Positions 28,334 through 39,029 are shown, numbered from the stretch's first letter. The stretch: DNA of 48,713 bases from an uncultured Alphaproteobacteria bacterium (GCA_905480575.1 CAJQQZ010000013.1:1-48713); one strand, 5' to 3'. Numbers and translations: made by a program. Notes: generated from the sequence alone by a model not told the origin.

Positions 28334-29074
28334 TTAACCCTTTGTTACCCTTATTTTTTCAGCGGCAGGCTCAATTAGTTCCCTCCCGCACTTCCGATCA
28401 GCTTCTTGCGTTAGCGCTATCAGTTTCTCTTCGACATGCACACGAAATTCTTCATGGTTCTGCTCGAATTTTTGCGGATAGATCGGCTCTCCGCACATAA
28501 TGACGCCCTTGTTGAATGGGTATGGTAACAAAAATCGATCCCATGTTTTAAGAAATGGGCCTCGCTTAGCGGAACAGGCCAAAGGCACTACCGGGGCGCC
28601 CGTTGCCATCGACAACCGAGTGCAGCCCTGTTGCAATCTCATCCTTGGCCCACGTGGACCATCGGGTGTTATCGCGATTGCTTCCCCTTTTTCCAGAACG
28701 CGCCTGAGAGAATTTGTTGCGGCTCTACTGTCGCGATTACTCGATCCTCTAACGGTCCCAAATCCAAAAAACTTTATTGCTTTGGCGATAATCAATCCAT
28801 CTCGATGCCCTGATATGAGCATCTTAACGTCCTTTTTCCCCTCCCAAAAAGGCGCTATCATCAAGAGACGAGAATGCCAAAAAACACCGATCCCTGCTTC
28901 ATCTTTAGTCATGAGGGCTTCAGCTTCGGGATGCATAACAACGTCCCAGCGCGACGTTTTGTAAATCAACCGAATACAAATCGCCGCCACCCAGGCAATT
29001 GACGATTGCATCCAGGGGCGCTCAAAAAGGTAGCGGACTCTAAACTCGCGCGTATGACGACCAAAGATCATCAT
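28334..29074 (-). CDS. DUF374 lysophospholipid-acyltransferase-like protein
   Basis: A 246-residue protein of the DUF374 acyltransferase family, which resembles LPLAT acyltransferases. FWHSRLLMIAPFW carries a histidine at the expected motif I place, with GTVRGSSNRDSRAATNSLRR and ITPDGPRGPRMRLQQG as the conserved blocks. Alphaproteobacteria often keep this gene next to waaA and lpxK, suggesting a role in lipid A or lipid precursor acylation (inference). The ATG at 29074 avoids overlap with pmbA; a GTG at 29086 is the alternative. Confidence 0.88.
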   Translation of the reverse strand: MMIFGRHTREFRVRYLFERPWMQSSIAWVAAICIRLIYKTSRWDVVMHPEAEALMTKDEAGIGVFWHSRLLMIAPFWEGKKDVKMLISGHRDGLIIAKAIKFFGFGTVRGSSNRDSRAATNSLRRVLEKGEAIAITPDGPRGPRMRLQQGCTRLSMATGAPVVPLACSAKRGPFLKTWDRFLLPYPFNKGVIMCGEPIYPQKFEQNHEEFRVHVEEKLIALTQEADRKCGRELIEPAAEKIRVTKG

Positions 29075-29075
29075 A

Positions 29076-30422
29076 TCAAGTTTCACCCGCGATGGTCATC
29101 TGTGGCACGAGAAGCGTTGGACTGTTTACGCCACGTTCAAATGTTAAATCGTTAGCAAGGATTAAGGAACTAAAGATCTCTTGCAAAGAACTCGCGATGG
29201 TCACGCCGGTGACAGGGAAAGCTATCTTACCATTCTCAATCCAAAAGCCCGACGCGCCGCGCGAATAGTCACCGGTAACAATGTTGGCGCCGTGTCCCAT
29301 CATTTCTGTAACATAGAGCCCCTGGTCAATCGAGCTGATCAAATCTTCAGGACTCTCTCGACCAGGTTCGAAATGCAAATTCGTAGCGCTCGGTGACGGT
29401 GGAGAAGATACGCCGCGCGCCGCTCGTCCATTGCTTTGCAAACCGAGTTTGGCAGCCGTCGCCAGATCCAGCAACCAAGTCGTCAACCGGCCTTCTTCGA
29501 TAAGATTTAGCCTCTGCCCCACTAAACCCTCACCGTCAAAGGCACGAGAACGACGGCCACCGATGCGATGAGGATCGTCAACAATGGTGATGTTGTCGGA
29601 GAAAACCTGTTCATCCATCTTGTCTTTCAAGAAGGACGTGCCTCGAGCGATGGCTGCACCATTGATTGCATTGGCAAAAGTACTCAAAAAAGAATTTGCA
29701 ACACGCGGTTCAAAAACAATTGGGAACGTACCAGATTTCACGCGCCGCTGGCCCAAACGCTTGGTCACACGTTCACCGGCTTCCAAACCGACTTCAGCCG
29801 CAGATTTCAGGTCTTTCGCGAAGATGGCGCTTGATTGAGCGTAATCTCGAACCATACTGTTGCCTTCACCCGCAATCAGGCTGAGCCCCATAGAAAAACT
29901 CGAAGATTTGTAGTTTCCCAGAAAACCGTTACTGCTTGCCATCCAAACTTCTGAACTTGACCACCCCGCCGAGGCGCCGCCTGAGTTAGCCACGCCCTTG
30001 ACGGCTAAGCCTGCTTCTTCGGCAGCAAGAGATTTCTCGAAAAGTGCTTCCGTGGAAACTTCAGTGTCATCAAAGGTTTGAAGATCACCTTCAAACTTAG
30101 AAAGCTGGTCGCTGTCCGCCAATCGTACAAAAGGATCTTCCGGAACCGCTTGAGCCATAGCAATCACACGATCCACAAGATCATCTGGACGGAACAGGTT
30201 CTTTGAAAGAGTCGAGGAGACGATAGCTTGTTGTTTTCCCACAAGAACCCGGAATCCCAGATCGGCTCCCTCAGAGTGATCCCGATCTTCTCTTTTACCT
30301 TGCCTGACAGAGGTAGAACTCGACCGTCCTTTTACACAAACAACGTCAGCACCGTCGGCTCCCCTCGCTCGAGCAGCAGAGAGTAAATCCTCAAGGATTG
30401 ATTGAATAAACTCGTCCTGCAA
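29076..30422 (-). CDS. pmbA: PmbA/TldE, TldD partner protein
   Basis: A 448-residue TldD/PmbA-family protein. Unlike TldD it has no HExxxH motif, which identifies it as PmbA (TldE), the non-catalytic partner of the heterodimeric protease. EGADLGFRVLVGKQQA in the N-terminal domain and GVSSPPSPSATNLHFEPG and MMGHGANIVTGDYSRGASGFW in the C-terminal domain are typical. The only suitable start is TTG at 30422 with AGGGG upstream. It heads the lipid A operon; the pairing partner tldD lies at 16819-18252. Confidence 0.92.
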   Translation of the reverse strand: MQDEFIQSILEDLLSAARARGADGADVVCVKGRSSSTSVRQGKREDRDHSEGADLGFRVLVGKQQAIVSSTLSKNLFRPDDLVDRVIAMAQAVPEDPFVRLADSDQLSKFEGDLQTFDDTEVSTEALFEKSLAAEEAGLAVKGVANSGGASAGWSSSEVWMASSNGFLGNYKSSSFSMGLSLIAGEGNSMVRDYAQSSAIFAKDLKSAAEVGLEAGERVTKRLGQRRVKSGTFPIVFEPRVANSFLSTFANAINGAAIARGTSFLKDKMDEQVFSDNITIVDDPHRIGGRRSRAFDGEGLVGQRLNLIEEGRLTTWLLDLATAAKLGLQSNGRAARGVSSPPSPSATNLHFEPGRESPEDLISSIDQGLYVTEMMGHGANIVTGDYSRGASGFWIENGKIAFPVTGVTIASSLQEIFSSLILANDLTFERGVNSPTLLVPQMTIAGET

Positions 30423-30532
30423 AAAAGGCCCCTATTTTGACAGTTTGGTACAGACCATCTGGCCGGTTGCACTTGCTCGAACAGCTTATTAATGGTCTTC
30501 TTAAAAAAGTCCAGCATTCTAAGAAGATTCCG

Positions 30533-31501
30533 ATGCCCAGAAGCAACCCTCTCGACCGTGATTTATACCCTAGCATAGAAGCGTCGGCGACAGGACACCA
30601 CTTAACTAACGATGGCCATTCCATCTATTGGGAAACCGTTGGCGTTCCGGATGGCATCCCAGTGATTTTTCTCCATGGTGGGCCGGGTGGGGGGCTTTCG
30701 CCTAGTTTTAGGCGATTTTTCGACCCTTCCCATTTCAAGGTCCTGCTTTTTGCCCAAAGGGGTTGCGACAAGTCAAAACCTCATGGCTCTATGGAGAACA
30801 ATACAACTCAACATTTGATTCGCGATATCGAGGCACTGCGAAAGCTTCACAATATCGACAAAGCAATCATCTTCGGTGGGTCCTGGGGCAGCACCCTAGC
30901 CCTGGCTTACGCCCAAGCCCATCCCGATAAATGCTTGCATCTCGTCTTAAGAGGCATCTTTTTGGGTCGCTCACAGGAAATCGATTGGTTTATGAATGGC
31001 ATGAACGCTTTCTTTCCAGAAGCGACGAAGGAATTCCTTCGGCAAGCTGACGGCCTAAGCGGAAAAGCTCTTTTGAATTTCTATTACGAAAGACTGATGG
31101 ACCCCGATCCGGAGGTGCACAGACCGGCCGCACTCATCTGGGCCAATTATGAGGGAGCCTGCGCGTCTATCAGCCCCGCGAAAACGCCGCACTATTCTCA
31201 AGCTAATATTGATGAAGCTTTAGCCATCGCTCGAGCGGAAGCCCATTATTTCGTAAACGATCTATTTCTCAAAGACGCACCACTTCTTACAAATATTGAT
31301 AAGCTCACGGAAATCCCTGGCACCATTATCCAGGGTCGCTACGATGTGATCTGCCCTCCGGTCTCTGCTTATGAACTCGCAGAAGCCTGGCCGTTATCCG
31401 ACCTCAGAATAATAGACACAGCGGGGCATTCCTCTATGGACACCGGCATTCGAAGAGCCTTGGTAGGGTCAATGGAGAAACTGAAGAAAAGCCCTGCCTG
31501 A
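30533..31501 (+). CDS. pip: proline iminopeptidase (alpha/beta hydrolase, S33)
   Basis: A 322-residue S33 peptidase that releases N-terminal proline from peptides. HGGPGG (48-53) is the oxyanion region and GGSWGS holds the nucleophile Ser117; the catalytic Asp lies in QGRYDVICPP and the His in DTAGHSS. The motif normally written DQRG reads AQRG here, a mild departure. AAGAAG precedes the ATG at 30533; the frame is open upstream, but that part lacks family similarity. It is divergent from pmbA and is followed by the tRNA gene. Confidence 0.92.
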   Translation: MPRSNPLDRDLYPSIEASATGHHLTNDGHSIYWETVGVPDGIPVIFLHGGPGGGLSPSFRRFFDPSHFKVLLFAQRGCDKSKPHGSMENNTTQHLIRDIEALRKLHNIDKAIIFGGSWGSTLALAYAQAHPDKCLHLVLRGIFLGRSQEIDWFMNGMNAFFPEATKEFLRQADGLSGKALLNFYYERLMDPDPEVHRPAALIWANYEGACASISPAKTPHYSQANIDEALAIARAEAHYFVNDLFLKDAPLLTNIDKLTEIPGTIIQGRYDVICPPVSAYELAEAWPLSDLRIIDTAGHSSMDTGIRRALVGSMEKLKKSPA

Positions 31502-31567
31502 GACTTGCTCTCACCCAGCTATGAAGTTATGAAAGGCACCGCTGTTTCACATCTCTGACACAGCATA

Positions 31568-31644
31568 GCGCCCGTAGCTCAGTAGGATAGAGCGCAGGAT
31601 TCCTAATCCTGAGGCCACAGGTTCGAATCCTGTCGGGCGCACCA
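31568..31644 (+). tRNA. tRNA-Arg (anticodon CCT)
   Basis: A full cloverleaf can be drawn: acceptor GCGCCCG pairs with CGGGCGC, the D arm is GCTC/GAGC, the anticodon stem CAGGA/TCCTG closes the loop TTCCTAA with anticodon CCT, and the T arm ACAGG/CCTGT holds TTCGAAT. The CCA end is encoded. The anticodon reads the AGG arginine codon. The accessory part of the window begins just after it, as is common near tRNA genes, but I see no direct repeat marking an attachment site. Confidence 0.97.
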
Positions 31645-31681
31645 AATACCAGTTTTCAGGGCAACCTCAACTGTGAGTATT

Positions 31682-32449
31682 TTACCCCTCGCGGCGTTCG
31701 GCCCATCCTGCAAATATGCGTTCTAAAGCAACAACAACATAGTAAAGCACGATCCCCATGAACGCGAGTGCGATCAACACGGCGAACATCAGTGGATAAT
31801 CGGCATTCTGCTCTCCACTTGAGAATAGATGGCCAAGACCGCGACCGTGCGGAGAGATAATTTCCATTAGGTTCGTACCAATAAAGGCAAGCGTTACGGC
31901 AACTTTCAGCGCTCCAAAGAATTCTGGCAGTGTTTTCGGCAAAGCTATTTTCCAAAAAATGGTGAATGGGCTCGCCCCCAAGGAACGCAAGATATCACGA
32001 TATTCGGGTTCCAAGGTTGAAAGGCCGAGGGCAATTGAAACCGCTATCGGGAAGAACGAAATCATAAAGGCAATTAGAACCGTATTGAAATCATGGCTTC
32101 CAACAAAGAGCAGTGCAATTACGGGCACCACAGTCGCTTTGGGTATTGCGTTAAAACCAACCAACAAAGGATAGAGCCCTTCGTAAGCGATACGAGACAG
32201 CCCCATGATCATGCCCAAGAAAGTTCCAAAGATCACTGACAAGATCAAACCTAATACAGTGCGCCAAAGAGTCTGCCACCCATACTCCAGAAACAATCCT
32301 TTATAGGTCCAAAATGCCGGCCATAGATCAGAGGGTGAGGCCATTTTATAATTTGGCCAATTGTTAAACCAAACCAACCATTCCCAAAACAATAGGAACA
32401 CAATAATAAATGACAGTGGAATTAGGATAGCGCGAAGCGTAGAGTTCAT
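31682..32449 (-). CDS. ABC transporter permease (SsuC/TauC type)
   Basis: A 255-residue inner-membrane permease of the BPD type-1 family with about six helices. The EAA loop region (SLGASPFTIFWKIALPKTLPEFFGALK) that docks on the ATPase is clear. It belongs with the ATPase gene, whose stop it overlaps by four bases, and with the NMT1-type binding protein upstream. The family imports sulfonates, nitrate-like ions, thiamine precursors or aromatic compounds; the substrate is not deducible here. Confidence 0.93.
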   Translation of the reverse strand: MNSTLRAILIPLSFIIVFLLFWEWLVWFNNWPNYKMASPSDLWPAFWTYKGLFLEYGWQTLWRTVLGLILSVIFGTFLGMIMGLSRIAYEGLYPLLVGFNAIPKATVVPVIALLFVGSHDFNTVLIAFMISFFPIAVSIALGLSTLEPEYRDILRSLGASPFTIFWKIALPKTLPEFFGALKVAVTLAFIGTNLMEIISPHGRGLGHLFSSGEQNADYPLMFAVLIALAFMGIVLYYVVVALERIFAGWAERREG

Positions 32450-33240
32450 ACGGCTTCTCCTATGGTTTGACGTTTCTGGCCAATTGCGATTTGCTCTCTA
32501 AGATCGGCAAGCATACTGATCGCTTCTGGCTTAAAGAGAACATCAAGACCTCGATCCTCCGGCAAATCTACATCTTGAACATACTGAGTCCCACCAGGTC
32601 GGCCGGACAAAACGACTACTCTGTCGGCCAAATAAACAGATTCACGTAAATCATGAGTGATCAACATACAGGTAAACTTTTCTTGACGGCGTAGTTCCCT
32701 CATCACGACCCACAGGTCTTCTCGTGTAAAAGCATCCAAGGCCCCAAAAGGTTCGTCAAGGATAAGGACCTCCGGTCTATGCACTAACGCTCGACATAAA
32801 GAAGCGCGCTGGCGCATGCCGCCTGACAGCTCACTGGGCCGTTTATTCTCAAAGCCTTCCAAGCCAACCATCGCCAAAAGCTCGCTAACACGCTCTTTTC
32901 TTTGCCTCGCGTCCAAGCCATGACCCTTAACAATTTCCAGAGGCAAAAGAATGTTTTGCTCAATAGTACGCCATTCCAACAAAACTGGGTTTTGGAATGC
33001 CATACCGACATTCGAGCGAGGACCTTTAACCCGCTCACCATCCAGCATGACGTCGCCCTCATCGGGTATTAACAAGCCAGCCACCAGTTTCGTTAGCGTA
33101 GACTTGCCGCACCCGGAGGGGCCGACGACAGCAACAAAGTCACCATCACCTATTTCCAGATCAAGCTGATCGAGTACATGTAAAGGGCCGGAGTTGGTAT
33201 TGTAGGTATGACATACATTCTGGATTTTGATATCGGACAT
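32446..33240 (-). CDS. ABC transporter ATP-binding protein (SsuB/TauB type)
   Basis: A 264-residue ATPase with all ABC motifs: Walker A GPSGCGKST, Q-loop AFQNPVLLEWRT, signature LSGGMRQRA, Walker B VLILDEPFGALD and the switch histidine in ITHDL. It energises the adjacent permease. ATG 33240 is preferred to a TTG four codons earlier, giving MSDIKIQNV. A 9-bp-stem hairpin separates it from the upstream binding-protein gene. Confidence 0.95.
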   Translation of the reverse strand: MSDIKIQNVCHTYNTNSGPLHVLDQLDLEIGDGDFVAVVGPSGCGKSTLTKLVAGLLIPDEGDVMLDGERVKGPRSNVGMAFQNPVLLEWRTIEQNILLPLEIVKGHGLDARQRKERVSELLAMVGLEGFENKRPSELSGGMRQRASLCRALVHRPEVLILDEPFGALDAFTREDLWVVMRELRRQEKFTCMLITHDLRESVYLADRVVVLSGRPGGTQYVQDVDLPEDRGLDVLFKPEAISMLADLREQIAIGQKRQTIGEAV

Positions 33241-33266
33241 GGAAACACCCAAAACAGAGGGGTAGA

Positions 33267-33309
33267 GCGAGCCTCATACGTTCATCTCTTCAGCGCACGA
33301 GAGGCTCGC
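33267..33309 (-). terminator. intercistronic hairpin between binding-protein and ATPase genes
   Basis: GCGAGCCTC (33267-33275) and GAGGCTCGC (33301-33309) form a perfect 9-bp GC-rich stem with a 25-base loop. On the minus-strand transcript no T-run follows, so it is more likely an mRNA-stabilising or partial-attenuation structure that keeps binding-protein levels above the membrane components. Confidence 0.55.
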
Positions 33310-33346
33310 CTTTTACTAGCTTTCAGTTTTCGGAAAACCGGGCAGT

Positions 33347-34363
33347 TTACTTGAGCATGCGGTCAGCCGCCGCGGGCAAATAGGCATCGGTAAAGTACAA
33401 AGATGCATCCGGCGCATTCTTAAACTCATATGTCTCTGCCAATTGCTTTAATCCGGCCGCAAACCGATCAGCATCTATTCCGCCGATGCCATTTTCCATT
33501 GTGTAGTCAGTGAGAACATTGCCATCGATAGCGATTTGTAGACGACGTTGCTCTAATGCTGTGTCAATTGCAGGATTACGCTTTGCGACAGCCGCCGCAC
33601 CCATTGCAGGATCAGCAATAACGTCTTTCCAACCCGCAACTACAGCTCCCAAGAAAGCCGTGACTTTTTCTGGGTTGGCTTTGGCATAGTTCGTGTTTGC
33701 AATAATTGCGTTGCCATAGAGTTCAAGACCATGATCGGCCATCAGAATGACTTTGATATCATCCTCTGGCACCCCTAGGCGCACAAGATTCAAAAATGAT
33801 GAGAACGAGAAACCGGTGATGGCGTCAACGTTGCCCTCTGCTAACATCGGCTCACGTGTTGGGAAGCCAACCGGCTCAACGGTCACAGAAGCCATATCGA
33901 TTCCGTTTGCTGATGCAAAAGCGGGGAACTGTGCCCAGGCACCATCTGGTGGTGGCGCGCCCAAAACTTTACCAGCAAGGTCGCCAGGAGCCGAAACTCC
34001 GCGGCTCGCTCGTCCAATAACCGCAAATGGCGGCTTATCATAAACCATCATTACTGCAGTCACCGGCGCACCTGGATTTTGATCCAAAAACTTGATCAGG
34101 CTGTTGATGTCAGCGAAGCCAATCGGAAACGCGCCAGTGGCAACCTTGGGAATGGCATCTAAAGATCCACGACCAGCAGCGGTTTCAACCTCTAATCCTG
34201 CCGCTTCAAAATGACCATTGTCTGCAGCAGCAAAGTAAGCCGCGGATGGACCCTCAAATTTCCAATCCAAAGTAAAAGCAATTTTCGTCGTATCCGCAGT
34301 CGCAGCAACAGAATTGCCCATAACCGCAAAGGCGAAGCCTGCGGCAGCTATAAATTTCTTCAT
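33347..34363 (-). CDS. NMT1/SsuA-type ABC substrate-binding protein
   Basis: A 338-residue periplasmic binding protein with a signal peptide (cleavage near SVAATA-DT). TKIAFTLDWKFEGPSAAYF begins the NMT1/THI5-like fold, and GVSAPGDLAGKVLGAPPPDG matches the family. The AAGGGAG motif before the ATG at 34363 is a strong ribosome site. It heads the three-gene importer operon. Its ligand is unknown: relatives bind sulfonates, pyrimidine thiamine precursors or aromatic acids, and the neighbouring broken pobA hints at an aromatic compound only weakly. Confidence 0.92.
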   Translation of the reverse strand: MKKFIAAAGFAFAVMGNSVAATADTTKIAFTLDWKFEGPSAAYFAAADNGHFEAAGLEVETAAGRGSLDAIPKVATGAFPIGFADINSLIKFLDQNPGAPVTAVMMVYDKPPFAVIGRASRGVSAPGDLAGKVLGAPPPDGAWAQFPAFASANGIDMASVTVEPVGFPTREPMLAEGNVDAITGFSFSSFLNLVRLGVPEDDIKVILMADHGLELYGNAIIANTNYAKANPEKVTAFLGAVVAGWKDVIADPAMGAAAVAKRNPAIDTALEQRRLQIAIDGNVLTDYTMENGIGGIDADRFAAGLKQLAETYEFKNAPDASLYFTDAYLPAAADRMLK

Positions 34364-34738
34364 TGGTTTATCTCCCTTTTATTGTCCCCGCAGCATGTTC
34401 TGTGTGTGCTTTGCAGGTAATCTCGGTGGATTCGTTGAAAGAACCCTCGCCGTCCAAATAGTTTGCCCCAAAAATAAAACTTTGTCCTGTTTAACTTACA
34501 GCCCAGCCTTTTAGTGACGGTTCATACAACTTCGCCTAACCCGTTTTACCTGAAGAAATCGAGCCGCAAGGGTTGAATAAGCGCTTCACAGGCTAAATGC
34601 AGTCACTATTTTCTTGGATTTTCAGAAACTCTTTACTCAAAGATTTGAGAATTTCAGCGCGACAAAACCCTCGAATTCATATTTCGTCCTTTGGCTCGTT
34701 GCTTTCCTAGCCTTGTTACCTGATGAACGTAACGGCTT
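34364..34738. other. 375-base non-coding gap upstream of the ABC importer
   Basis: No gene is supported here. It holds the leader of the binding-protein gene (minus strand) and the region beyond the 3' end of the broken pobA. I looked for a thiamine riboswitch because of the NMT1-type binding protein and saw no match to its conserved core. No clear terminator for pobA was found, only a weak 5-bp GTTAC/GTAAC stem at 34717-34735. Confidence 0.5.
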
Positions 34739-35909
<1,171 letters not shown>

Positions 35910-36158
35910 GATCGCCGCCTTCGCATCCCCAATTTTAGGTCACCTTTATCTTTTATAAAAAAGGAGCCAAGATTGCATGTAAGAAAAGCAAAGCCGACGC
36001 AATGAATGTTAGGAAAGTCCTATCAGCGTAATCAATATACAAGAACTAGTGACGAGAATTGAATTTGGATTTGACTTCTGACCCTAAATATTCGAGGTTT
36101 CTTGCCACCGCGTCAGGAATAAGGCGTGCAAATCAATTTGTCTCTAAGGGAGGACTAA

Positions 36159-37163
36159 ATGAAAAAACTCTTAACTGGCATTAGTGCCGTTGTACTGGCC
36201 TGTACAGCAACCGCCGCTTATGCGGAAACAGTGCTCACAGTGTCATCTTGGGCAAGCCCACGACACAGCATGAATTCAAAAACATTCCCACGCATGAATG
36301 AAATATTGCAGGAGTGCTCTGGTGGCGATTTGAGCCTCAAAATCGAGTACGGTCTTGCGCCGCCACCAGCACAGTATGATACCGTTCGCGACGGTGTTGC
36401 TGATCTCACTTGGATTGTTCATGGCTATACACCTGGTAAGTTTGTAACAACAAAGCTTGCTGAACTTCCTGGTATCCAGGGCAATGCAGAAGCAATTTCT
36501 GCTGCTTTCATGGCGACACACGAGAAATACCTGGCTGCGGCTGGTGAAGCCAAAGGCGTAGAAGTTCTCGCTAACTTCGTACACGGCCCCGGCCTCTTGA
36601 ACACCAAGGAAAAACTGGAAGACGGCTATCGCTCTATTGATGGCATGAAGCTGCGTGTCGGTGGCGGTGTTGCAAACGCAGTCGGCACGGCTCTTGGTGT
36701 TGCTGGTGTAAACGTTCCTGCTCCGGCTGTTTATGAAACAATTGCTTCTGGTGTTGCTGACGGTGTATTCTTCCCAATCGAAACCATGTTTGCATTCAAG
36801 ACCGCTGAATTGGTCAAGTACAGCTATGTCAATCCAGACGGCATGTACACTACCTCCTTCGGTATCATCATGAACGGTGACAGCTATGATGCTCTTTCAG
36901 ATGCAAACCGTAAGTGCATTGACGACATGCGTGGTGTTGAAATGTCACGCTGGATCGGCAAGATCTGGGACGAGGCTGACGATTTCGGTCGTGAAAGAGC
37001 GGTAGCCGACAACGGTTTGAACATCGTTGAGATGGATGCCGATCAGCGTGCTTACTTTAAAGAAAAGACAGCACATATCGAAGCGGACGTTGTCGCAGAA
37101 GTCACTGGCAAAGGTGTCGATGGTGCAGCGGCTCTCGAGTTCCTGAAATCACAAATCAAGTAA
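36159..37163 (+). CDS. dctP: TRAP transporter substrate-binding protein, DctP family
   Basis: A 334-residue periplasmic binding protein with a signal peptide (cleavage AYA-ET). SSWASPRHSMNSKTFPRM and the central LRVGGGVANAVGTALG with the usual Arg are DctP-family features that bind a carboxylate ligand. A strong GGGAGGA ribosome site stands before the ATG. First gene of a complete dctPQM operon. The ligand is probably an organic acid; the divergent pobA suggests an aromatic acid as one option. Confidence 0.94.
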   Translation: MKKLLTGISAVVLACTATAAYAETVLTVSSWASPRHSMNSKTFPRMNEILQECSGGDLSLKIEYGLAPPPAQYDTVRDGVADLTWIVHGYTPGKFVTTKLAELPGIQGNAEAISAAFMATHEKYLAAAGEAKGVEVLANFVHGPGLLNTKEKLEDGYRSIDGMKLRVGGGVANAVGTALGVAGVNVPAPAVYETIASGVADGVFFPIETMFAFKTAELVKYSYVNPDGMYTTSFGIIMNGDSYDALSDANRKCIDDMRGVEMSRWIGKIWDEADDFGRERAVADNGLNIVEMDADQRAYFKEKTAHIEADVVAEVTGKGVDGAAALEFLKSQIK

Positions 37164-37184
37164 TCTGAAAGATATAGATCGCAC

Positions 37185-37712
37185 ATGCGTGAAATCTTAA
37201 AGAAAACGGAAAGGCTGGCAGACTCTGTCAGCCTTTTCTTCGCTAACGTAGCTGCATTTATTCTACTGATGCTCGTCGCACTCACCGTGGCCGATGTTAT
37301 TGGTCGCTACTTTTTCTCCAGCCCGGTTGTGGGTGCTGTGGAATTGGTCCGCATTTGTATGGCAGGCATTATCTTCTTCTCATTCCCTCTGATGTTCCTG
37401 CGCAACGATCACATCATTGTCGACCTACTGTCAATTTTTCGACAAGGCTGGCTGGCTTGGATTACTTCAGTTGTCATCCTGTTGGTCACAATCTATGTCG
37501 CCTACCGGGTTGGGGACCGGGTCTTTGATTATGCCGTCCGCGCGTTAGAAGATAATGACGAAACCGAATACCTCGGCATCCCTAGATGGCCAGTGGTTGG
37601 GTTTATCACAATCTCTCTTTTTTCTGCGGCGGCTATGGCTTTCCTAAGGCTGCTTACCATCCTTGTCACGCCAGGTAGGGTGCCAGAAGAACATCACGAG
37701 GAAAACGTATGA
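37185..37712 (+). CDS. dctQ: TRAP transporter small permease, DctQ family
   Basis: A 175-residue four-helix small TRAP subunit. LVALTVADVIGRYFF and AGIIFFSFPLMFLRNDHIIVD are typical of DctQ, and helices lie at about 22-45, 57-77, 96-117 and 141-163. It follows dctP by 21 bases, and its TGA overlaps the dctM ATG by four bases. Confidence 0.93.
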   Translation: MREILKKTERLADSVSLFFANVAAFILLMLVALTVADVIGRYFFSSPVVGAVELVRICMAGIIFFSFPLMFLRNDHIIVDLLSIFRQGWLAWITSVVILLVTIYVAYRVGDRVFDYAVRALEDNDETEYLGIPRWPVVGFITISLFSAAAMAFLRLLTILVTPGRVPEEHHEENV

Positions 37713-39001
37713 CCTTTGCACTTATTGGCTTTGCTGCCATTCTTGTTTTGGCTTTTATGCGCATGCCTCTAGGTGTTGCGCTGGGTCTCATTGGTGTTGT
37801 TGGTTTCTCGGAACTTTCAAACTACCGGGCTGGGATGTCGAATGCCGCGCGTCTGGTGATTGACTCCGGCCAGTCCTACGGCCTTTCCGTCGTTCCTCTC
37901 TTTATTCTGATGGGCCTAATGGTCGATCGCGGCGGTATGGCGAAAGAGCTCTATCGCGCCGCCTACACCTTCCTTGGCCATCGACGTGGCGGCCTCGCGA
38001 TGTCAACGATCGTTGCTTGCGGTATGTTCTCGGCCATTTGCGGCTCATCCTTAGCCACAGCAGCCACCATGTCGAAGGTCTCTATGCCGGAGATGCGACG
38101 CTACAAATACCACGATTCACTTGCCACGGCTTCAATTGCCGCTGGCGGTACGCTTGGTATCCTTATTCCACCCAGTGTTATTCTGGTCATCTACGGCCTG
38201 ATCACCAATGCCTCGGTCGGCAAACTGTTCATAGCAGGCGTGCTGCCCGGTATTATCGGTGTGCTTTTCTATCTGGCGGCTGTCCTGTTTGTCGTAACAC
38301 GTAATCCTGAAGCAGGCCCTGCTGGCGACAGATCAAACTGGGGTGAACGCCTTATTGCGCTCAGAGATGTTTGGACGACATTGGGCCTCTTCATCTTCGT
38401 CATCGGCGGCATCTACGTCGGTGCTTTCACGCCGACTGAGGCCGCCGGCATGGGAGCCGCCGGTGCTATTGCAATCGCCTACTTCCGAGGTGCCCTCACC
38501 TGGAAAGTCATGTTGGAAGTTTGCCGCGAAACAACACTGACAACCGCCAAATTGTTCCTCGTTGTTTTTGGTGCGATGATCTTCTCTAACTTTGTGAACC
38601 GTGCTGGTCTGCCTGATGCATTGCTCGACATTGCTCAAAGCCTGGAAATCGGCAGCCTTGGTGTCATCATCATGATCATCATCATCTATCTGCTTCTTGG
38701 CTGTGTGTTTGAATCACTCTCCATGATCTTGCTGACAGTGCCAATTTTTGCACCACTGGTGGCTGGCCTGGGATTTGATCTCGTTTGGTTCGGTATTTTG
38801 GTTGTTGTCGCAACAGAAATCAGTTTGATCACTCCGCCGATTGGCATGAATGTCTTCGTTCTTAAGGGGGTGCTGAAAGACGTTTCTGTTGGTACGATCT
38901 TCAAAGGCGTCACGCCGTTCTGGGTCGCTGATATCTTCCGCATTATCCTTATTGCTTTGGTGCCCGGCATTGCACTGTGGCTGCCATCCATGATGCATTG
39001 A
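37709..39001 (+). CDS. dctM: TRAP transporter large permease, DctM family
   Basis: A 430-residue, roughly twelve-helix permease that uses the sodium gradient for uptake together with DctP and DctQ. LFILMGLMVDRGGMAKELYRAAY, SAICGSSLATAATMSKVSMPEM and GGTLGILIPPSVILVIYG are DctM signatures, and ITPPIGMNVFVLKG near the C-terminus is the second conserved repeat. Coupled to dctQ and followed by a strong terminator at 39030. Confidence 0.96.
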   Translation: MTFALIGFAAILVLAFMRMPLGVALGLIGVVGFSELSNYRAGMSNAARLVIDSGQSYGLSVVPLFILMGLMVDRGGMAKELYRAAYTFLGHRRGGLAMSTIVACGMFSAICGSSLATAATMSKVSMPEMRRYKYHDSLATASIAAGGTLGILIPPSVILVIYGLITNASVGKLFIAGVLPGIIGVLFYLAAVLFVVTRNPEAGPAGDRSNWGERLIALRDVWTTLGLFIFVIGGIYVGAFTPTEAAGMGAAGAIAIAYFRGALTWKVMLEVCRETTLTTAKLFLVVFGAMIFSNFVNRAGLPDALLDIAQSLEIGSLGVIIMIIIIYLLLGCVFESLSMILLTVPIFAPLVAGLGFDLVWFGILVVVATEISLITPPIGMNVFVLKGVLKDVSVGTIFKGVTPFWVADIFRIILIALVPGIALWLPSMMH

Positions 39002-39029
39002 GGCGATGCCAAATTCAAAACGCATGATC

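Noticed and set aside
31568-31660. tRNA-Arg as an integration site for an island to its right
   Set aside because: No direct repeat of the tRNA 3' end and no integrase gene seen in the rest of the window.
34364-34738. Possible thiamine riboswitch upstream of an NMT1-type binding protein
   Set aside because: The conserved CTGAGA and ACCTGATCTGG-like core is not found on the relevant strand.
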